DNA from: Clostridia bacterium
Lineage (GTDB): Bacteria; Bacillota; Clostridia; TANB77; CAG-465
Assembly: GCA_017534305.1 (NCBI GenBank)
Contig: JAFWCU010000035.1
Span: forward strand, 143,790 to 184,748
Direction: 5' to 3'
Length of the DNA: 40,959 nt
Below are positions 1 to 7,938 of the stretch, piece by piece. Position 1 is the first letter of the stretch. Every line of letters begins with the position of its first letter. The notes below the pieces were generated by a model. It was not told where the DNA came from and searched no databases. It saw nothing but the letters and a program-made list of their open reading frames with translations. Position numbers and translations under genes: made by a program.

Positions 1-126
1 GTTAGACCACTGAATGATAAAATGGTTGAACTATTTTCTAAGTATGATATTAAGCTAGATTTAAGTATTTCGCATGTAAAAGAAACAGCGATTGCAATAT
101 GCGTAGCAACAGTAGAAAAGGAGTGA
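1..126 (+). CDS. acpS: holo-[acyl-carrier-protein] synthase, C-terminal fragment
   Basis: Only the last 41 codons are in the window, in frame from base 1 to a TGA at 124-126. The visible part contains LSISHVKETAIAICVA, which fits the end of the AcpS fold, where a 'SISH' strand and helix are conserved. By family knowledge AcpS moves 4'-phosphopantetheine from CoA onto the acyl carrier protein in the cytoplasm. It ends 7 nt before metG, so the two are probably co-transcribed. The catalytic N-terminal part lies outside the window, so the call rests on a short motif. A related phosphopantetheinyl transferase is possible. Confidence 0.6.
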   Translation, partial: VRPLNDKMVELFSKYDIKLDLSISHVKETAIAICVATVEKE

Positions 127-133
127 ATGGAAG

Positions 134-2062
134 ATGGAAGAAAATAAGAAATACTACATAACAACACCTATATATTATCCAAGCGGAGACTTTCATGTAG
201 GAACATGTTATTGTACAATTATGGCTGACACATTAGCAAGATATAAAAGATTAAGAGGTTATGATGTATTTTTTATGACAGGCACAGATGAGCACGGTCA
301 AAAAATCCAAGAAAAAGCCAATGCACAAGGTATAACTCCTAAAGAATTTGTAGACGAATTCGTAAGAAGAGCTAAAGATCTTTGGAAGGTATTGGATATT
401 TCTTACGATAAATATATGAGAACAACAGATGATTATCACGTAAAAGCAGTTCAAAAAATATTTGAAAAGCTTTTAGAAAAAGGAGATATATACAAAGGAG
501 AATATAAAGGACTATATTGTACTCCTTGTGAATCATTCTGGACACCTACTCAACTTGTTGATGGAAAATGCCCAGATTGTGGAAGAGAAGTAAAAGAAGT
601 AAGTGAAGAAGCATATTTCTTCAAATTATCTAAATATGCAGATAGACTTCTTGCATATTATGATGAACACCCAGAGTTCTTAGAACCAGAAATTAGAAAA
701 AATGAAATGGTTAAAAACTTTTTTGAAAAAGGTTTAGAGGACTTATGTGTAACTAGAACAACTATTGAATGGGGTATCCCTATTCTTTCAGATCCAAAGC
801 ATACTGTATATGTTTGGTTAGATGCCTTAACAAACTATATTACTGCACTTGGATATACAACAGATGAAGATGAAATGTTTAAAAAATACTGGCCTGCAGA
901 TATGCACCTAGTTGGAAAAGAAATATTTAGATTCCATAGTATTATTTGGCCAGCAATTCTAATGGCTTTAGACCTACCACTACCAAAGAAAGTATTTGGA
1001 CATGGTTGGTTAGTAGTAAACGGAAAGAAAATTTCTAAATCATTTGGAAACTATAAAGACCCAAGAATATATATTAGAGACACAAGTAGAGATGCTCTAA
1101 GATATTACCTAGTTAAAGAAATAACATTTGGAGACGATGGCAACTTCTCAGAAGATCTATTCGTAGAAAGAGTAAATTCAGACTTATCTAATGACCTTGG
1201 AAACTTAGTAAGTAGAGTAACAGCAATGACAGAAAAATATAATAATGGAATTGTTGTTAAAAACGATAATCTACCTGTAGAAGATATAGATAAAGAATTA
1301 ATAGATTGTGCTAAAGAAACAATTACTAATTTTGAAAACTATATGGATGAATATAAAACAAACGAAGCAATTAGCGAAATTTGGAAGCTTATATCTAAAG
1401 CAAACAAATACATAGATTTAAGTACACCATGGATTCTTGCAAAAGAAGAGAAAACAGATAGACTTAACCAAGTACTATATAATCTACTTGAAACAATAAG
1501 AATAGTAACTATTCCACTACAATGTTTCTTTGTAGATACACCTACAAAAATATTTGAACAAATTGGTGTAGCAAAAGAGGATACAACTTGGGAATCTTCT
1601 AAAACATTTGGAGTACTTAAAGATGGAACAAAAGTAACAAAAGGAGAAATCTTATTCCCAAGAATAGAAAAAACAGAAGAACTATTCAAAGTAGAAGAGG
1701 AAGAAGAACCTCAAGAAGATAAGAAAAATATAATCACTATAGATGAATTAGATAAAGTAGAACTTAAAGTTGGTCAAATACTAACTGTAGAAAAAGTTCC
1801 AAAGGCTAAAAAACTATATAAATTAAGTGTAGATGTTGGAGAAAAAACTCCAAGAACAATAGTATCTGGTTTAGTACCATATTACACAGAAGAAGAGCTT
1901 CAAGGTAAACAAGTTGTAGTTGTAACAAACTTAAAACCTGCAAAATTATGTGGTATTGAATCACAAGGAATGCTTCTTGCAGCAGGAGATGACGACGTAG
2001 TAAAATTATTAGTACTAGATAATAATGCTGGGGTACTTGAAAATGGTTCAAATATACATTAA
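134..2062 (+). CDS. metG: methionyl-tRNA synthetase
   Basis: This 642-residue class I synthetase charges tRNA-Met in the cytoplasm. The HIGH box reads HVGT (residues 21-24), just after PSGDF. The KMSKS box reads KISKS (299-303). A zinc knuckle of CxxC...CxxC type (CTPC and CPDC) sits in the connective domain near residues 132-150. Residues from about 535 to the end form an EMAP/Trbp111-type tRNA-binding OB fold (VELKVGQIL, VSGLV), the usual dimerising tail of bacterial MetRS. The length is normal for this type. AAGGAG about 11 nt upstream supports the ATG at 134. It opens a run metG-lepB-holB-ricT-ferredoxin. No T-box or SAM riboswitch is seen ahead of it, although the upstream region is cut by the window edge. 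Confidence 0.96.
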   Translation: MEENKKYYITTPIYYPSGDFHVGTCYCTIMADTLARYKRLRGYDVFFMTGTDEHGQKIQEKANAQGITPKEFVDEFVRRAKDLWKVLDISYDKYMRTTDDYHVKAVQKIFEKLLEKGDIYKGEYKGLYCTPCESFWTPTQLVDGKCPDCGREVKEVSEEAYFFKLSKYADRLLAYYDEHPEFLEPEIRKNEMVKNFFEKGLEDLCVTRTTIEWGIPILSDPKHTVYVWLDALTNYITALGYTTDEDEMFKKYWPADMHLVGKEIFRFHSIIWPAILMALDLPLPKKVFGHGWLVVNGKKISKSFGNYKDPRIYIRDTSRDALRYYLVKEITFGDDGNFSEDLFVERVNSDLSNDLGNLVSRVTAMTEKYNNGIVVKNDNLPVEDIDKELIDCAKETITNFENYMDEYKTNEAISEIWKLISKANKYIDLSTPWILAKEEKTDRLNQVLYNLLETIRIVTIPLQCFFVDTPTKIFEQIGVAKEDTTWESSKTFGVLKDGTKVTKGEILFPRIEKTEELFKVEEEEEPQEDKKNIITIDELDKVELKVGQILTVEKVPKAKKLYKLSVDVGEKTPRTIVSGLVPYYTEEELQGKQVVVVTNLKPAKLCGIESQGMLLAAGDDDVVKLLVLDNNAGVLENGSNIH

Positions 2063-2112
2063 AATATAATTGATGATATGTTTATGAAAATTATAGGAGG
2101 TAAACAAAAGAT

Positions 2113-2967
2113 ATGAACGAAGACGAGAAAAAGGTTCAAGAAGAACTAGAAGAGACTACTGAAACTGCAGTAGAAGAAACTGTAGGAACTACAGAAGAAG
2201 CTGTAGAAGTAGAACAAGAAGAGCAAGCACCTGTAGAAGAAGCACCTGCTCAAGAAAAAGAAGAAGCTCCTCAAGACAGCGAAAAATACTATGACGATAT
2301 TAACTACCAACAAAAAGAAGTAACTGAGGAAGTTAAAGCTAAAACTAGAGGAATTCTAAGAGAAGTGCTAGATTGGGTAATTTGCTTTGCAATTGCATTT
2401 GTTGTATATTTACTAATTAATTACTTCTTTATTTGCGCACCAACAGTAAAACAACAATCAATGCATCCAACTATTAAAAATAATGAAAAAGTCCTAACTA
2501 TTAGACCTTGGATGAAAGGATCTAAATTTGAATATGGACAAATCATTACTTTTGAAGCACCTATAGACAATAAATTATACATAGATTCAAATGAAACATT
2601 ATACACAGCACAATACGAAAACTACACAGGAATTACATTATTCCTATACAATTTCTTAGATGTAAATAAAGTAAGCTACATCAAAAGAGTAATTGGTCTT
2701 CCAGGAGATCACATCGTAATTAAAGACGGAATGGTTTATAGAAACGATGAAAAAATAGAAGAACCATACTTAAGAGAAATGAACACTGAAATTCAAGAAC
2801 AAGAATATGCAGATGTTATAGTACCAGAAAATACAATATATGTAATGGGAGATAACAGAGAACAATCTAAAGACTCTAGAAGTTTTGGATGTATTCCATA
2901 TAGCAGAGTAAACGGATATGTTCTATGCAGAATTTGGCCATTAAACAAATTAGGGTCAATTGAATAA
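2113..2967 (+). CDS. lepB: signal peptidase I
   Basis: This 284-residue type I signal peptidase removes signal peptides at the outer face of the membrane. Residues 1-75 are a strongly acidic Glu-rich cytoplasmic extension, which is longer than in a minimal Gram-positive enzyme. One membrane span (about 86-107) follows. The catalytic Ser is S116 in QSMHP, the general-base Lys is K191 in YIKRVIGLPGD, and the third family box is MGDNRE (245-250). An AGGAGG-type site lies about 12 nt before the ATG. It sits 50 nt after metG and 33 nt before holB with no terminator between, so it is probably in the same transcript. Confidence 0.95.
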   Translation: MNEDEKKVQEELEETTETAVEETVGTTEEAVEVEQEEQAPVEEAPAQEKEEAPQDSEKYYDDINYQQKEVTEEVKAKTRGILREVLDWVICFAIAFVVYLLINYFFICAPTVKQQSMHPTIKNNEKVLTIRPWMKGSKFEYGQIITFEAPIDNKLYIDSNETLYTAQYENYTGITLFLYNFLDVNKVSYIKRVIGLPGDHIVIKDGMVYRNDEKIEEPYLREMNTEIQEQEYADVIVPENTIYVMGDNREQSKDSRSFGCIPYSRVNGYVLCRIWPLNKLGSIE

Positions 2968-3000
2968 TCTAAAATATAGAATTTAAAAGGAGAAATAGAT

Positions 3001-3843
3001 ATGTTTGAAAATATTGTTGGACACCAAAAACAAAAAGACATTTTAACTAGAGCTTTATCGTCTGGCAATATTTCTCACGCATATCTATTTTTTGGTAATA
3101 GTGGTATTGGTAAGTATGCTTTAGCAAAAGAGTTTGCAAAAGAGCTTTTGCATACAGATAATGTAGACAACCATCCAGACTTTAAAGTTATCTCTAAAAT
3201 AGAAGATAAAAAAGATATTTTAGTAGAACAAATAAGAAAAGAGTTAATAGATGATGTCTATGTTGTACCAGCTGCAGGAGATAGAAAAGTATACATTATA
3301 AATGATGCTGAAAGCTTAAACATAGCTTCTCAAAATACATTGTTAAAAACACTTGAAGAACCACCAAAATATATAACTATTATTCTTGTTGCTTCAAATA
3401 TAAGTGCCTTTTTAACAACAATACTATCTCGTGTTAACCAAATACCATTTGAAGGCATAAGTAATCAAGAATTAAAGACATATATATATGAAAAATATAA
3501 TACATCTTTATCAGATAATATAGTAGATTACTTAGATGGATCTATTGGCAAAGCAATAGATTTAATAGAAAATAATACACAAGAAAAACTAATAGCTGTA
3601 GATGAATTATATACTTGCATAAAAGAGCAAAACGTTATAAAAGCAATGAAAAAAGCACAAGAAATTAGTTTTGCACAAGACGATACATTAGACTATTTAG
3701 AGTATATTTTATACAAGAATAATGCATATTCTTGCGTAAAAATAGTAGAAAATGCAAAAAATAGGTTAAAATTTAACGGAAACTATGATATAATAATTGA
3801 CAGTATGTTACTAAGATTAATTGATAGCATTAAGGAGGATTAG
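3001..3843 (+). CDS. holB: DNA polymerase III delta' subunit
   Basis: This 280-residue AAA+ protein is a clamp-loader subunit that helps load the sliding clamp. The start (FENIVGHQKQKDIL) and the P-loop GNSGIGK (32-38) are typical. The segment TLLKTLEEPP is the sensor region of delta' proteins. Two features differ from the standard family. The four-Cys zinc module normally found between the P-loop helix and the HPDF motif is absent, and the SRC motif reads SRV. Both occur in divergent delta' subunits, so a clamp-loader role is still likely. The stop codon directly abuts the ricT start, as in the holB-yaaT order of many Firmicutes. Confidence 0.88.
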   Translation: MFENIVGHQKQKDILTRALSSGNISHAYLFFGNSGIGKYALAKEFAKELLHTDNVDNHPDFKVISKIEDKKDILVEQIRKELIDDVYVVPAAGDRKVYIINDAESLNIASQNTLLKTLEEPPKYITIILVASNISAFLTTILSRVNQIPFEGISNQELKTYIYEKYNTSLSDNIVDYLDGSIGKAIDLIENNTQEKLIAVDELYTCIKEQNVIKAMKKAQEISFAQDDTLDYLEYILYKNNAYSCVKIVENAKNRLKFNGNYDIIIDSMLLRLIDSIKED

Positions 3844-4713
3844 ATGAAGAAAGTAGGAATTAGATTTAAAAGAACTGGAAAACTTTCTTTTTACTTAACA
3901 GATAACGATGAAATAAAACTATCAGATAGTGTTGTAGCAGATACAGAAAAAGGTGAAGAAATTGGTGTTGTAGCTAAAGTTGTTGAACCAGAAGATGGTG
4001 AAGAACTAGAAAAAATAAAAAGGATGGCTACAGATAAAGATTTCAAAAAACAAAAGGAAATGGACGATAAAGCACATGAGGCTTTAAAATTCTGTAAAGA
4101 ACAGGCAAAAAAACTTGAACTAGATATGAAAGTTCTTACTGCTGAATATACATTAGATGGAACTAAGCTTACTATCTATTTCGTATCAGAAGATAGAATA
4201 GATTTTAGAGAATTAGTTAAAATTATTGCATCAAAATATAGAGCAAGAATTGAGTTAAGACAAATTGGACCAAGAGATGAAGCAAAAGAATATCCAACAC
4301 TTGGTATGTGTGGAAGAGAAGTTTGTTGTAGAACTCACATAGAGAATTTTGATCCTGTTACTATCAAAATGGCAAAAGAACAAGGATTACAAATTAATAT
4401 GTCAAAACTTTCTGGTGCTTGTGGAAAACTAATGTGTTGTTTACGTTTTGAAGAAGAGATATATAAAGAAAATTTAAAACAACTTCCAAAAGTAGGCGAG
4501 ATTGTTAAAGTAAAAGGTGAACAAGATAAAGCAAAAGTTACTTCAGTAGATATTTTAAATAAAATGGTAAAAGTTAGATTTAATTTTGATAGTGAAGATG
4601 AAGACAGATATGAAACGTATCCTGTAGATAAGCTTAAATGGACACCTAAGGCACCTAAGAAGGAAGAAAAGGAAGATGTTTCAGATAATGATGATGAAAT
4701 AGTTGAAGAGTAG
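3844..4713 (+). CDS. ricT: PSP1-domain protein RicT (YaaT), RNase Y regulator
   Basis: This 289-residue PSP1-domain protein belongs to the RicT/YaaT family. In Bacillus it forms the Y-complex with RicA and RicF, which binds iron-sulfur clusters and directs RNase Y mRNA processing. The signature cysteines are present: C156, C161 and C162 in MCGREVCC, and C193, C198 and C199 in ACGKLMCC. The N-terminal part carries the PSP1 beta structure, and the last 25 residues are an acidic/basic tail. The ATG follows the holB TAG with no gap, so translation is probably coupled. A ferredoxin gene lies 24 nt downstream. RicA and RicF are not in the window. Confidence 0.93.
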   Translation: MKKVGIRFKRTGKLSFYLTDNDEIKLSDSVVADTEKGEEIGVVAKVVEPEDGEELEKIKRMATDKDFKKQKEMDDKAHEALKFCKEQAKKLELDMKVLTAEYTLDGTKLTIYFVSEDRIDFRELVKIIASKYRARIELRQIGPRDEAKEYPTLGMCGREVCCRTHIENFDPVTIKMAKEQGLQINMSKLSGACGKLMCCLRFEEEIYKENLKQLPKVGEIVKVKGEQDKAKVTSVDILNKMVKVRFNFDSEDEDRYETYPVDKLKWTPKAPKKEEKEDVSDNDDEIVEE

Positions 4714-4737
4714 AAATGCTCTAGGAGGTGAAAAGAG

Positions 4738-4911
4738 ATGAGATATAAAATTAGTGAAAATTGTATCGCATGTGGTGCATGTGAAATGAACTGCCCAGTA
4801 GGAGCTATTTCAATGGGTGATGGAAAAATGGAAATCGACCCAGAAAAATGTATAGGATGTGGAGCTTGTGCATCTATATGCCCAGTTGGAGCACCAAATC
4901 CAGAAGAATAA
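4738..4911 (+). CDS. 2[4Fe-4S] ferredoxin
   Basis: A 57-residue clostridial-type ferredoxin, too short for many gene finders. It has two CxxCxxCxxxCP cluster motifs: CIACGACEMNCP at residues 9-20 and CIGCGACASICP at 39-50. They give eight cysteines for two [4Fe-4S] clusters. It would carry electrons at low potential in the cytoplasm. TAGGAGGTG ends 6 nt before the ATG. It is the last gene of the metG-lepB-holB-ricT run and is followed at once by an intrinsic terminator. Its redox partners cannot be told from the context. Confidence 0.95.
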   Translation: MRYKISENCIACGACEMNCPVGAISMGDGKMEIDPEKCIGCGACASICPVGAPNPEE

Positions 4912-4927
4912 TTTAAAACTTTATGAT

Positions 4928-4951
4928 GACAGAGTTAACCTCTGTCTTTTT
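4928..4951 (+). terminator. intrinsic terminator after the ferredoxin gene
   Basis: GACAGAG (4928-4934) pairs with CTCTGTC (4940-4946) around a TTAAC loop and is followed by a T run. It ends the metG-to-ferredoxin operon. Confidence 0.85.
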
Positions 4952-4977
4952 ATATGTCTATCTTACTTTACATAAAA

Positions 4978-5006
4978 TTGAATTTTAAAGCAAAATATGG
5001 TATAAT
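4978..5006 (+). promoter_or_regulatory. SigA-type promoter for the 5063 gene
   Basis: TTGAAT, 17 nt, TATAAT. A TTTACATAA block (4967-4975) abuts the -35 on its upstream side; similar blocks occur at several other promoters here. The leader carries TTAGAAC (5014-5020) pairing with GTTCTAA (5039-5045). Confidence 0.75.
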
Positions 5007-5062
5007 TATGGTATTAGAACTTATATTTAATTCTCAAGGTTCTAATTAGAGGAGTTGATTTT

Positions 5063-5368
5063 ATGGAAAGCTATGAATATAGCAAAAAAGAGAATTTTAT
5101 GGATCGTGTAAAGGAGTTAGCAATTGGAATGATTATATTCATGTTTTTACTTGGATATGACATTATCTATGAAGTTATCTTCCAAAAGACTTGGGGTAGC
5201 CCTACATTAACGTTTAGAGGTTTAATTATTAAACTTGTAGGTGTTGATAATATCGCACCAGAAAGTGAACTTTTCCCTAAACTATATGTTGCAATCCTAG
5301 CTTTTGATATCATTGTACTTGTTACAATAAAAATACATGAATTCATAGAAAATAGAAAGAACAGATAA
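5063..5368 (+). CDS. small two-span membrane protein, function unknown
   Basis: A 101-residue protein not recognised as a named family. Two hydrophobic segments are clear, near residues 19-40 (ELAIGMIIFMFLLGYDIIYE) and 74-90 (VAILAFDIIVLVTIKI). A loop of about 35 residues joins them and the C-terminus is basic. It is monocistronic, with a near-consensus promoter upstream and a terminator that overlaps the end of the reading frame. A GAGGAG site precedes the ATG. The 5' leader of about 50 nt can form a GAAC/GTTC hairpin. Nothing in the neighbourhood suggests a role. Confidence 0.72.
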   Translation: MESYEYSKKENFMDRVKELAIGMIIFMFLLGYDIIYEVIFQKTWGSPTLTFRGLIIKLVGVDNIAPESELFPKLYVAILAFDIIVLVTIKIHEFIENRKNR

Positions 5369-5390
5369 ATTTCTGCCTTTCTTTTTTTTT
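5354..5390 (+). terminator. intrinsic terminator overlapping the gene end
   Basis: AGAAAG (5354-5359) and CAGA pair with TCTG and CTTTCT (5377-5382), followed by a run of T. The left arm lies inside the end of the coding region. Confidence 0.7.
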
Positions 5391-5413
5391 GTGCCTAAAA
5401 TATAAAAAATGAT

Positions 5414-5492
5414 TGTTACAAAAGACTAGTTTTGTCTATGCCAAATAGTTACAAAGAAAATGAGATTAAATTGCTTTGTTTAAGCCAAATAG
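5414..5492 (+). repeat. two tandem hairpin units ending in GCCAAATAG
   Basis: Unit 1 starts at GTTACAAAA (5415) and forms ACAAAA/TTTTGT around a 6-nt loop. Unit 2 starts at GTTACAAAG (5448) and forms ACAAAG/CTTTGT around a longer loop. Each is followed by a short linker and the identical GCCAAATAG (5440-5448 and 5484-5492). The second copy overlaps the spacer of a possible promoter (TTGTTT, 16 nt, TATAAC at 5498-5503) just ahead of the HipA-like gene. They could be operator sites for a dimeric regulator or paired RNA elements. No known riboswitch consensus was recognised. Confidence 0.5.
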
Positions 5493-5522
5493 GGTGGTAT
5501 AACATTACCCGAGGTGATTAAA

Positions 5523-6536
5523 ATGAAAGAAAATATAGAAGACTATAGAAAGAATGGTCAAATTAATCTAGATGAATATTTTAGGAACAATCCATCTAGT
5601 TTTACATATCCATATTATATTGATGGATATGATGAATTAAATTTTTGGGCTCAAGTAAGAAAGGATGATAAAGAAAAGTATATATATGTTAAACCAAGAG
5701 ATGAGCATGAAGAAAATGCAAATTATAATATCTATGCAGAGCTTGTATATGAAGAATTAGTAAAACAAATTGGAATAAAGAGTGCATCTTTTGACCTTGC
5801 TAAATATAAAGGAATGGACACTACAATTTCAGATAATATACTAGACAATTATAACAAGGATATTTTCCTAATTAACGGCTCAGAACTAATAGAAGGTAAA
5901 AGATATCTAAACACAGAAGAAAGTTCCTTAGATGACCTTTTTGACGCAATTGAGGACTATTGTAGAGTAGAATATCTAGAAAAGAAAGTATCAAATGAAT
6001 GCATAGAAGATATTGAAAAGATTTGCATAGCAGATATATTTACTTTATCTACCAATAGAAAAGCAACAGATTATGATTTCTTAGCAGGAAAAGATAAGGA
6101 TGGAAATGAGATTTTTAAGGTTGCACCAAACTGTCATAACACATATTCTTTAGGTTCAAATAGTTCTATAGATGATATGTATGATATGTTAGAAAATGAA
6201 GATATGTTAGCAGATAGAGTAGATACTTTCTATACAGATTCTGGAGTGCCAGAAAACAAACGTAATATAGATTATCCATATTGGGAAGATACTTTATACT
6301 ATATTATTGAAGAAAATCCAAATATGTTAAACTTTGCAAGAAAGTGTGCAAAGAATATGGATATATCTAAAGCTATATATAGTGTAGAAGAAAAGATTAA
6401 ATCTAGAATACCTATTGAATACAAAGAATTTATGTATGAGGTGTTTAATAATAGATTACAAAATATATGTGAATGCATAGATATAGATTATTATGAACTA
6501 ATAGATGAAAAAGAGATAGAAAGAGAGGAGATATAA
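5523..6536 (+). CDS. HipA/CtkA-like protein kinase fold, catalytic residues degenerate
   Basis: A 337-residue protein that resembles HipA-type kinases in layout. A probable ATP-binding Lys is K57 in YVKPRDE. An Ala-Glu-Leu helix (AELVYEELVKQIGI, 72-85) and an ISDNI segment (102-106) follow. The catalytic-loop region is LSTNRKATDYDFL (175-187), and the metal-binding region is KVAPNCHNTYSL (199-210). In active HipA these would read N-x-DRH-xx-N and AP-x-FDN. Here DRH is NRK, the Asn is Asp, and the metal Asp is His205. The protein is therefore probably a pseudokinase or binding protein. The ATG at 5523 is preferred over the GTG at 5514 because GAGGTGA sits 5 nt before it. It overlaps the next gene by 1 nt. 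Confidence in the fold is moderate. Confidence 0.55.
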   Translation: MKENIEDYRKNGQINLDEYFRNNPSSFTYPYYIDGYDELNFWAQVRKDDKEKYIYVKPRDEHEENANYNIYAELVYEELVKQIGIKSASFDLAKYKGMDTTISDNILDNYNKDIFLINGSELIEGKRYLNTEESSLDDLFDAIEDYCRVEYLEKKVSNECIEDIEKICIADIFTLSTNRKATDYDFLAGKDKDGNEIFKVAPNCHNTYSLGSNSSIDDMYDMLENEDMLADRVDTFYTDSGVPENKRNIDYPYWEDTLYYIIEENPNMLNFARKCAKNMDISKAIYSVEEKIKSRIPIEYKEFMYEVFNNRLQNICECIDIDYYELIDEKEIEREEI

Positions 6537-6877
6537 TGTCTACATTAATAATTTCTTGGGATGATGAAAAAATAGTTGAGATAGAAAAAAGAGGAGAGTT
6601 ATTCTATTCAAGTGTAAACTATGAAAATGTTTTAAGAGCAAAAGAAAAAGGATTTCCAGTATCACTATTAAAACAAATAAGCATAGTATCAGATGAACTA
6701 GCACCAGTAATAAAGAGAAGGATACCAAATCCAAAAACATTAAGAAAAAGAATAGCATTTAAAAATGAGGAAGATGATAGAGAAGTTGAAAATGCAATAT
6801 GTGAATACATTAATGATACAAGATGTAGAAGACCTACAGATAAGTTTAGTATAAGAATAGAGATAGGTAGTAATTAA
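6536..6877 (+). CDS. small protein translationally coupled to the HipA-like gene, unknown
   Basis: A 113-residue soluble, basic protein with no family recognised. Its ATG shares one base with the upstream TAA (TAATG), the usual sign of translational coupling and of proteins that act together. The sequence has a short beta-like start (TLIISWDDEKIVEIE), a helical middle and a basic RRIPNPKTLRKR segment. HipA-type toxins are often paired with a small partner gene. The partner normally precedes the kinase and binds DNA, whereas this one follows it. No helix-turn-helix was identified. A partner role is inferred only from gene arrangement. Confidence 0.62.
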   Translation: MSTLIISWDDEKIVEIEKRGELFYSSVNYENVLRAKEKGFPVSLLKQISIVSDELAPVIKRRIPNPKTLRKRIAFKNEEDDREVENAICEYINDTRCRRPTDKFSIRIEIGSN

Positions 6878-6884
6878 ATAAAAA

Positions 6885-6912
6885 AGAGATATACATTTAA
6901 TTGTATATCTCT
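6885..6912. terminator. bidirectional intrinsic terminator
   Basis: An 11-bp perfect stem, AGAGATATACA with TGTATATCTCT around TTTAAT. A-rich sequence on the left and T-rich sequence on the right let it serve both the small gene ending at 6877 and the convergent gene ending at 6919. Confidence 0.85.
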
Positions 6913-6918
6913 ATATTT

Positions 6919-7830
6919 TTATCTTATTTTTCCTGTGTTTGGATTTTCTATCCAATCATCTGGTTTATTTTTAGTATCGGAGTTTACTACTTTAAACATA
7001 GCAGTTTTTCCGCCTTCTTTTACCTTGTTTCCTGCTTTATCTGCAGCAGTTCCCGCAGCAATAGTAACATATTTAAGTCCACCTAAGTTTCCAGAAATAT
7101 TAGATAGAGTAACTGTTCTTTTAGAATTTCCATCTCCTGTTATCTTAACATCTGCTTTAAAACCATGAATAGTTATATCTTTAGGTTCTAATGTTATTGA
7201 AGTAACTTCTTTGTTGTCTTTGTAGATAATATCAAAAGTTATTGTTTCTCCAAGTTCACAACTAGATTTAGAAAACTCTGCAATTTCCATTGTTGGAGCA
7301 ACTTCATCTTTTTCTTCTGGTTTTTGCTCTGGATTTTGATTGTTATTATTTCCGTTGTCTGTTGAAGGTGGTAATTGGTTATTACCATTATCTGGATTAC
7401 TTGGTTGAGGTGTAGGATCAGGTTCAGGAGTATATGATGCTATAATTGTAAATCCAGTTGAATATCCTGTTTCTTTTGATCCACCACTAGCGTTTGATGC
7501 AGCACCAGCTACAATACAAATTTGTCCAACAGCACCAACACTACCTTGAATATTACTTAGTACTATAGTTCTTTCTGAATTACCAGAACCGGAAATACTA
7601 ATGTTTGCTGTAACTCCACCAATAAGTCTAACATCACTTGGTTTTAGTGTTACACTTGTTGCACCATTATAAATAGTTACTGGATAAGTTACTGTTCCAC
7701 CAACTTCTACTGTACCAGAACTTGGTCCGCCTATACCAAATCTAGGAATAACAGCAAATACAATATTTGAACATGTACATACTAGAACCATTACTAGTAC
7801 CATACATAAATATAACGCTTTTTTCTTCAT
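6919..7830 (-). CDS. secreted protein with two Ig-like repeats and a truncated sorting-like tail
   Basis: A 303-residue exported protein. The signal peptide is MKKKALYLCMVLVMVLVCTC...VFA. Two copies of a beta-sandwich-like domain of about 90-100 residues follow. They share L.P.D...I.G..A...I.G.GNS.RT..LSNI.G..G, clearly an internal duplication. They are separated by a linker rich in Pro, Asn and Glu, probably a cell-wall spacer. The C-terminus is IENPNTGKIR. NPNTG resembles a sortase recognition motif, but no hydrophobic span or positive tail follows, so anchoring is doubtful. The start at 7830 is chosen because AAGGAGA lies 9 nt upstream. An alternative ATG at 7854 has no such site. Confidence 0.75.
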   Translation of the reverse strand: MKKKALYLCMVLVMVLVCTCSNIVFAVIPRFGIGGPSSGTVEVGGTVTYPVTIYNGATSVTLKPSDVRLIGGVTANISISGSGNSERTIVLSNIQGSVGAVGQICIVAGAASNASGGSKETGYSTGFTIIASYTPEPDPTPQPSNPDNGNNQLPPSTDNGNNNNQNPEQKPEEKDEVAPTMEIAEFSKSSCELGETITFDIIYKDNKEVTSITLEPKDITIHGFKADVKITGDGNSKRTVTLSNISGNLGGLKYVTIAAGTAADKAGNKVKEGGKTAMFKVVNSDTKNKPDDWIENPNTGKIR

Positions 7831-7902
7831 ATTTATCTTTCTCCTTAAATACATTTTTTATTATATCATAACACAAAAATGTAGTCAATTAAGCAAACTA
7901 AA

Positions 7903-7921
7903 AGATGGTAAATTACCATCT
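7903..7921 (-). terminator. intrinsic terminator of valS
   Basis: AGATGGTA and TACCATCT form an 8-bp stem with an AAT loop. On the minus strand it is followed by TTTTAGTTTG, a modest U tract. Confidence 0.65.
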
Positions 7922-7938
7922 CTTAGTATTATTATCTC

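Noticed and set aside
134..2062. MetG HIGH box reads HVGT
   Set aside because: The last His of HIGH is replaced in many MetRS (for example HIGN forms), and all other motifs are intact, so inactivity is not suggested.
5414..5492. CRISPR-like repeat
   Set aside because: Only two units, unequal spacing and internal hairpins; there are no cas genes.
5514..5522. GTG start for the HipA-like gene
   Set aside because: The GTG is part of the ribosome site GAGGTGA that serves the ATG at 5523.
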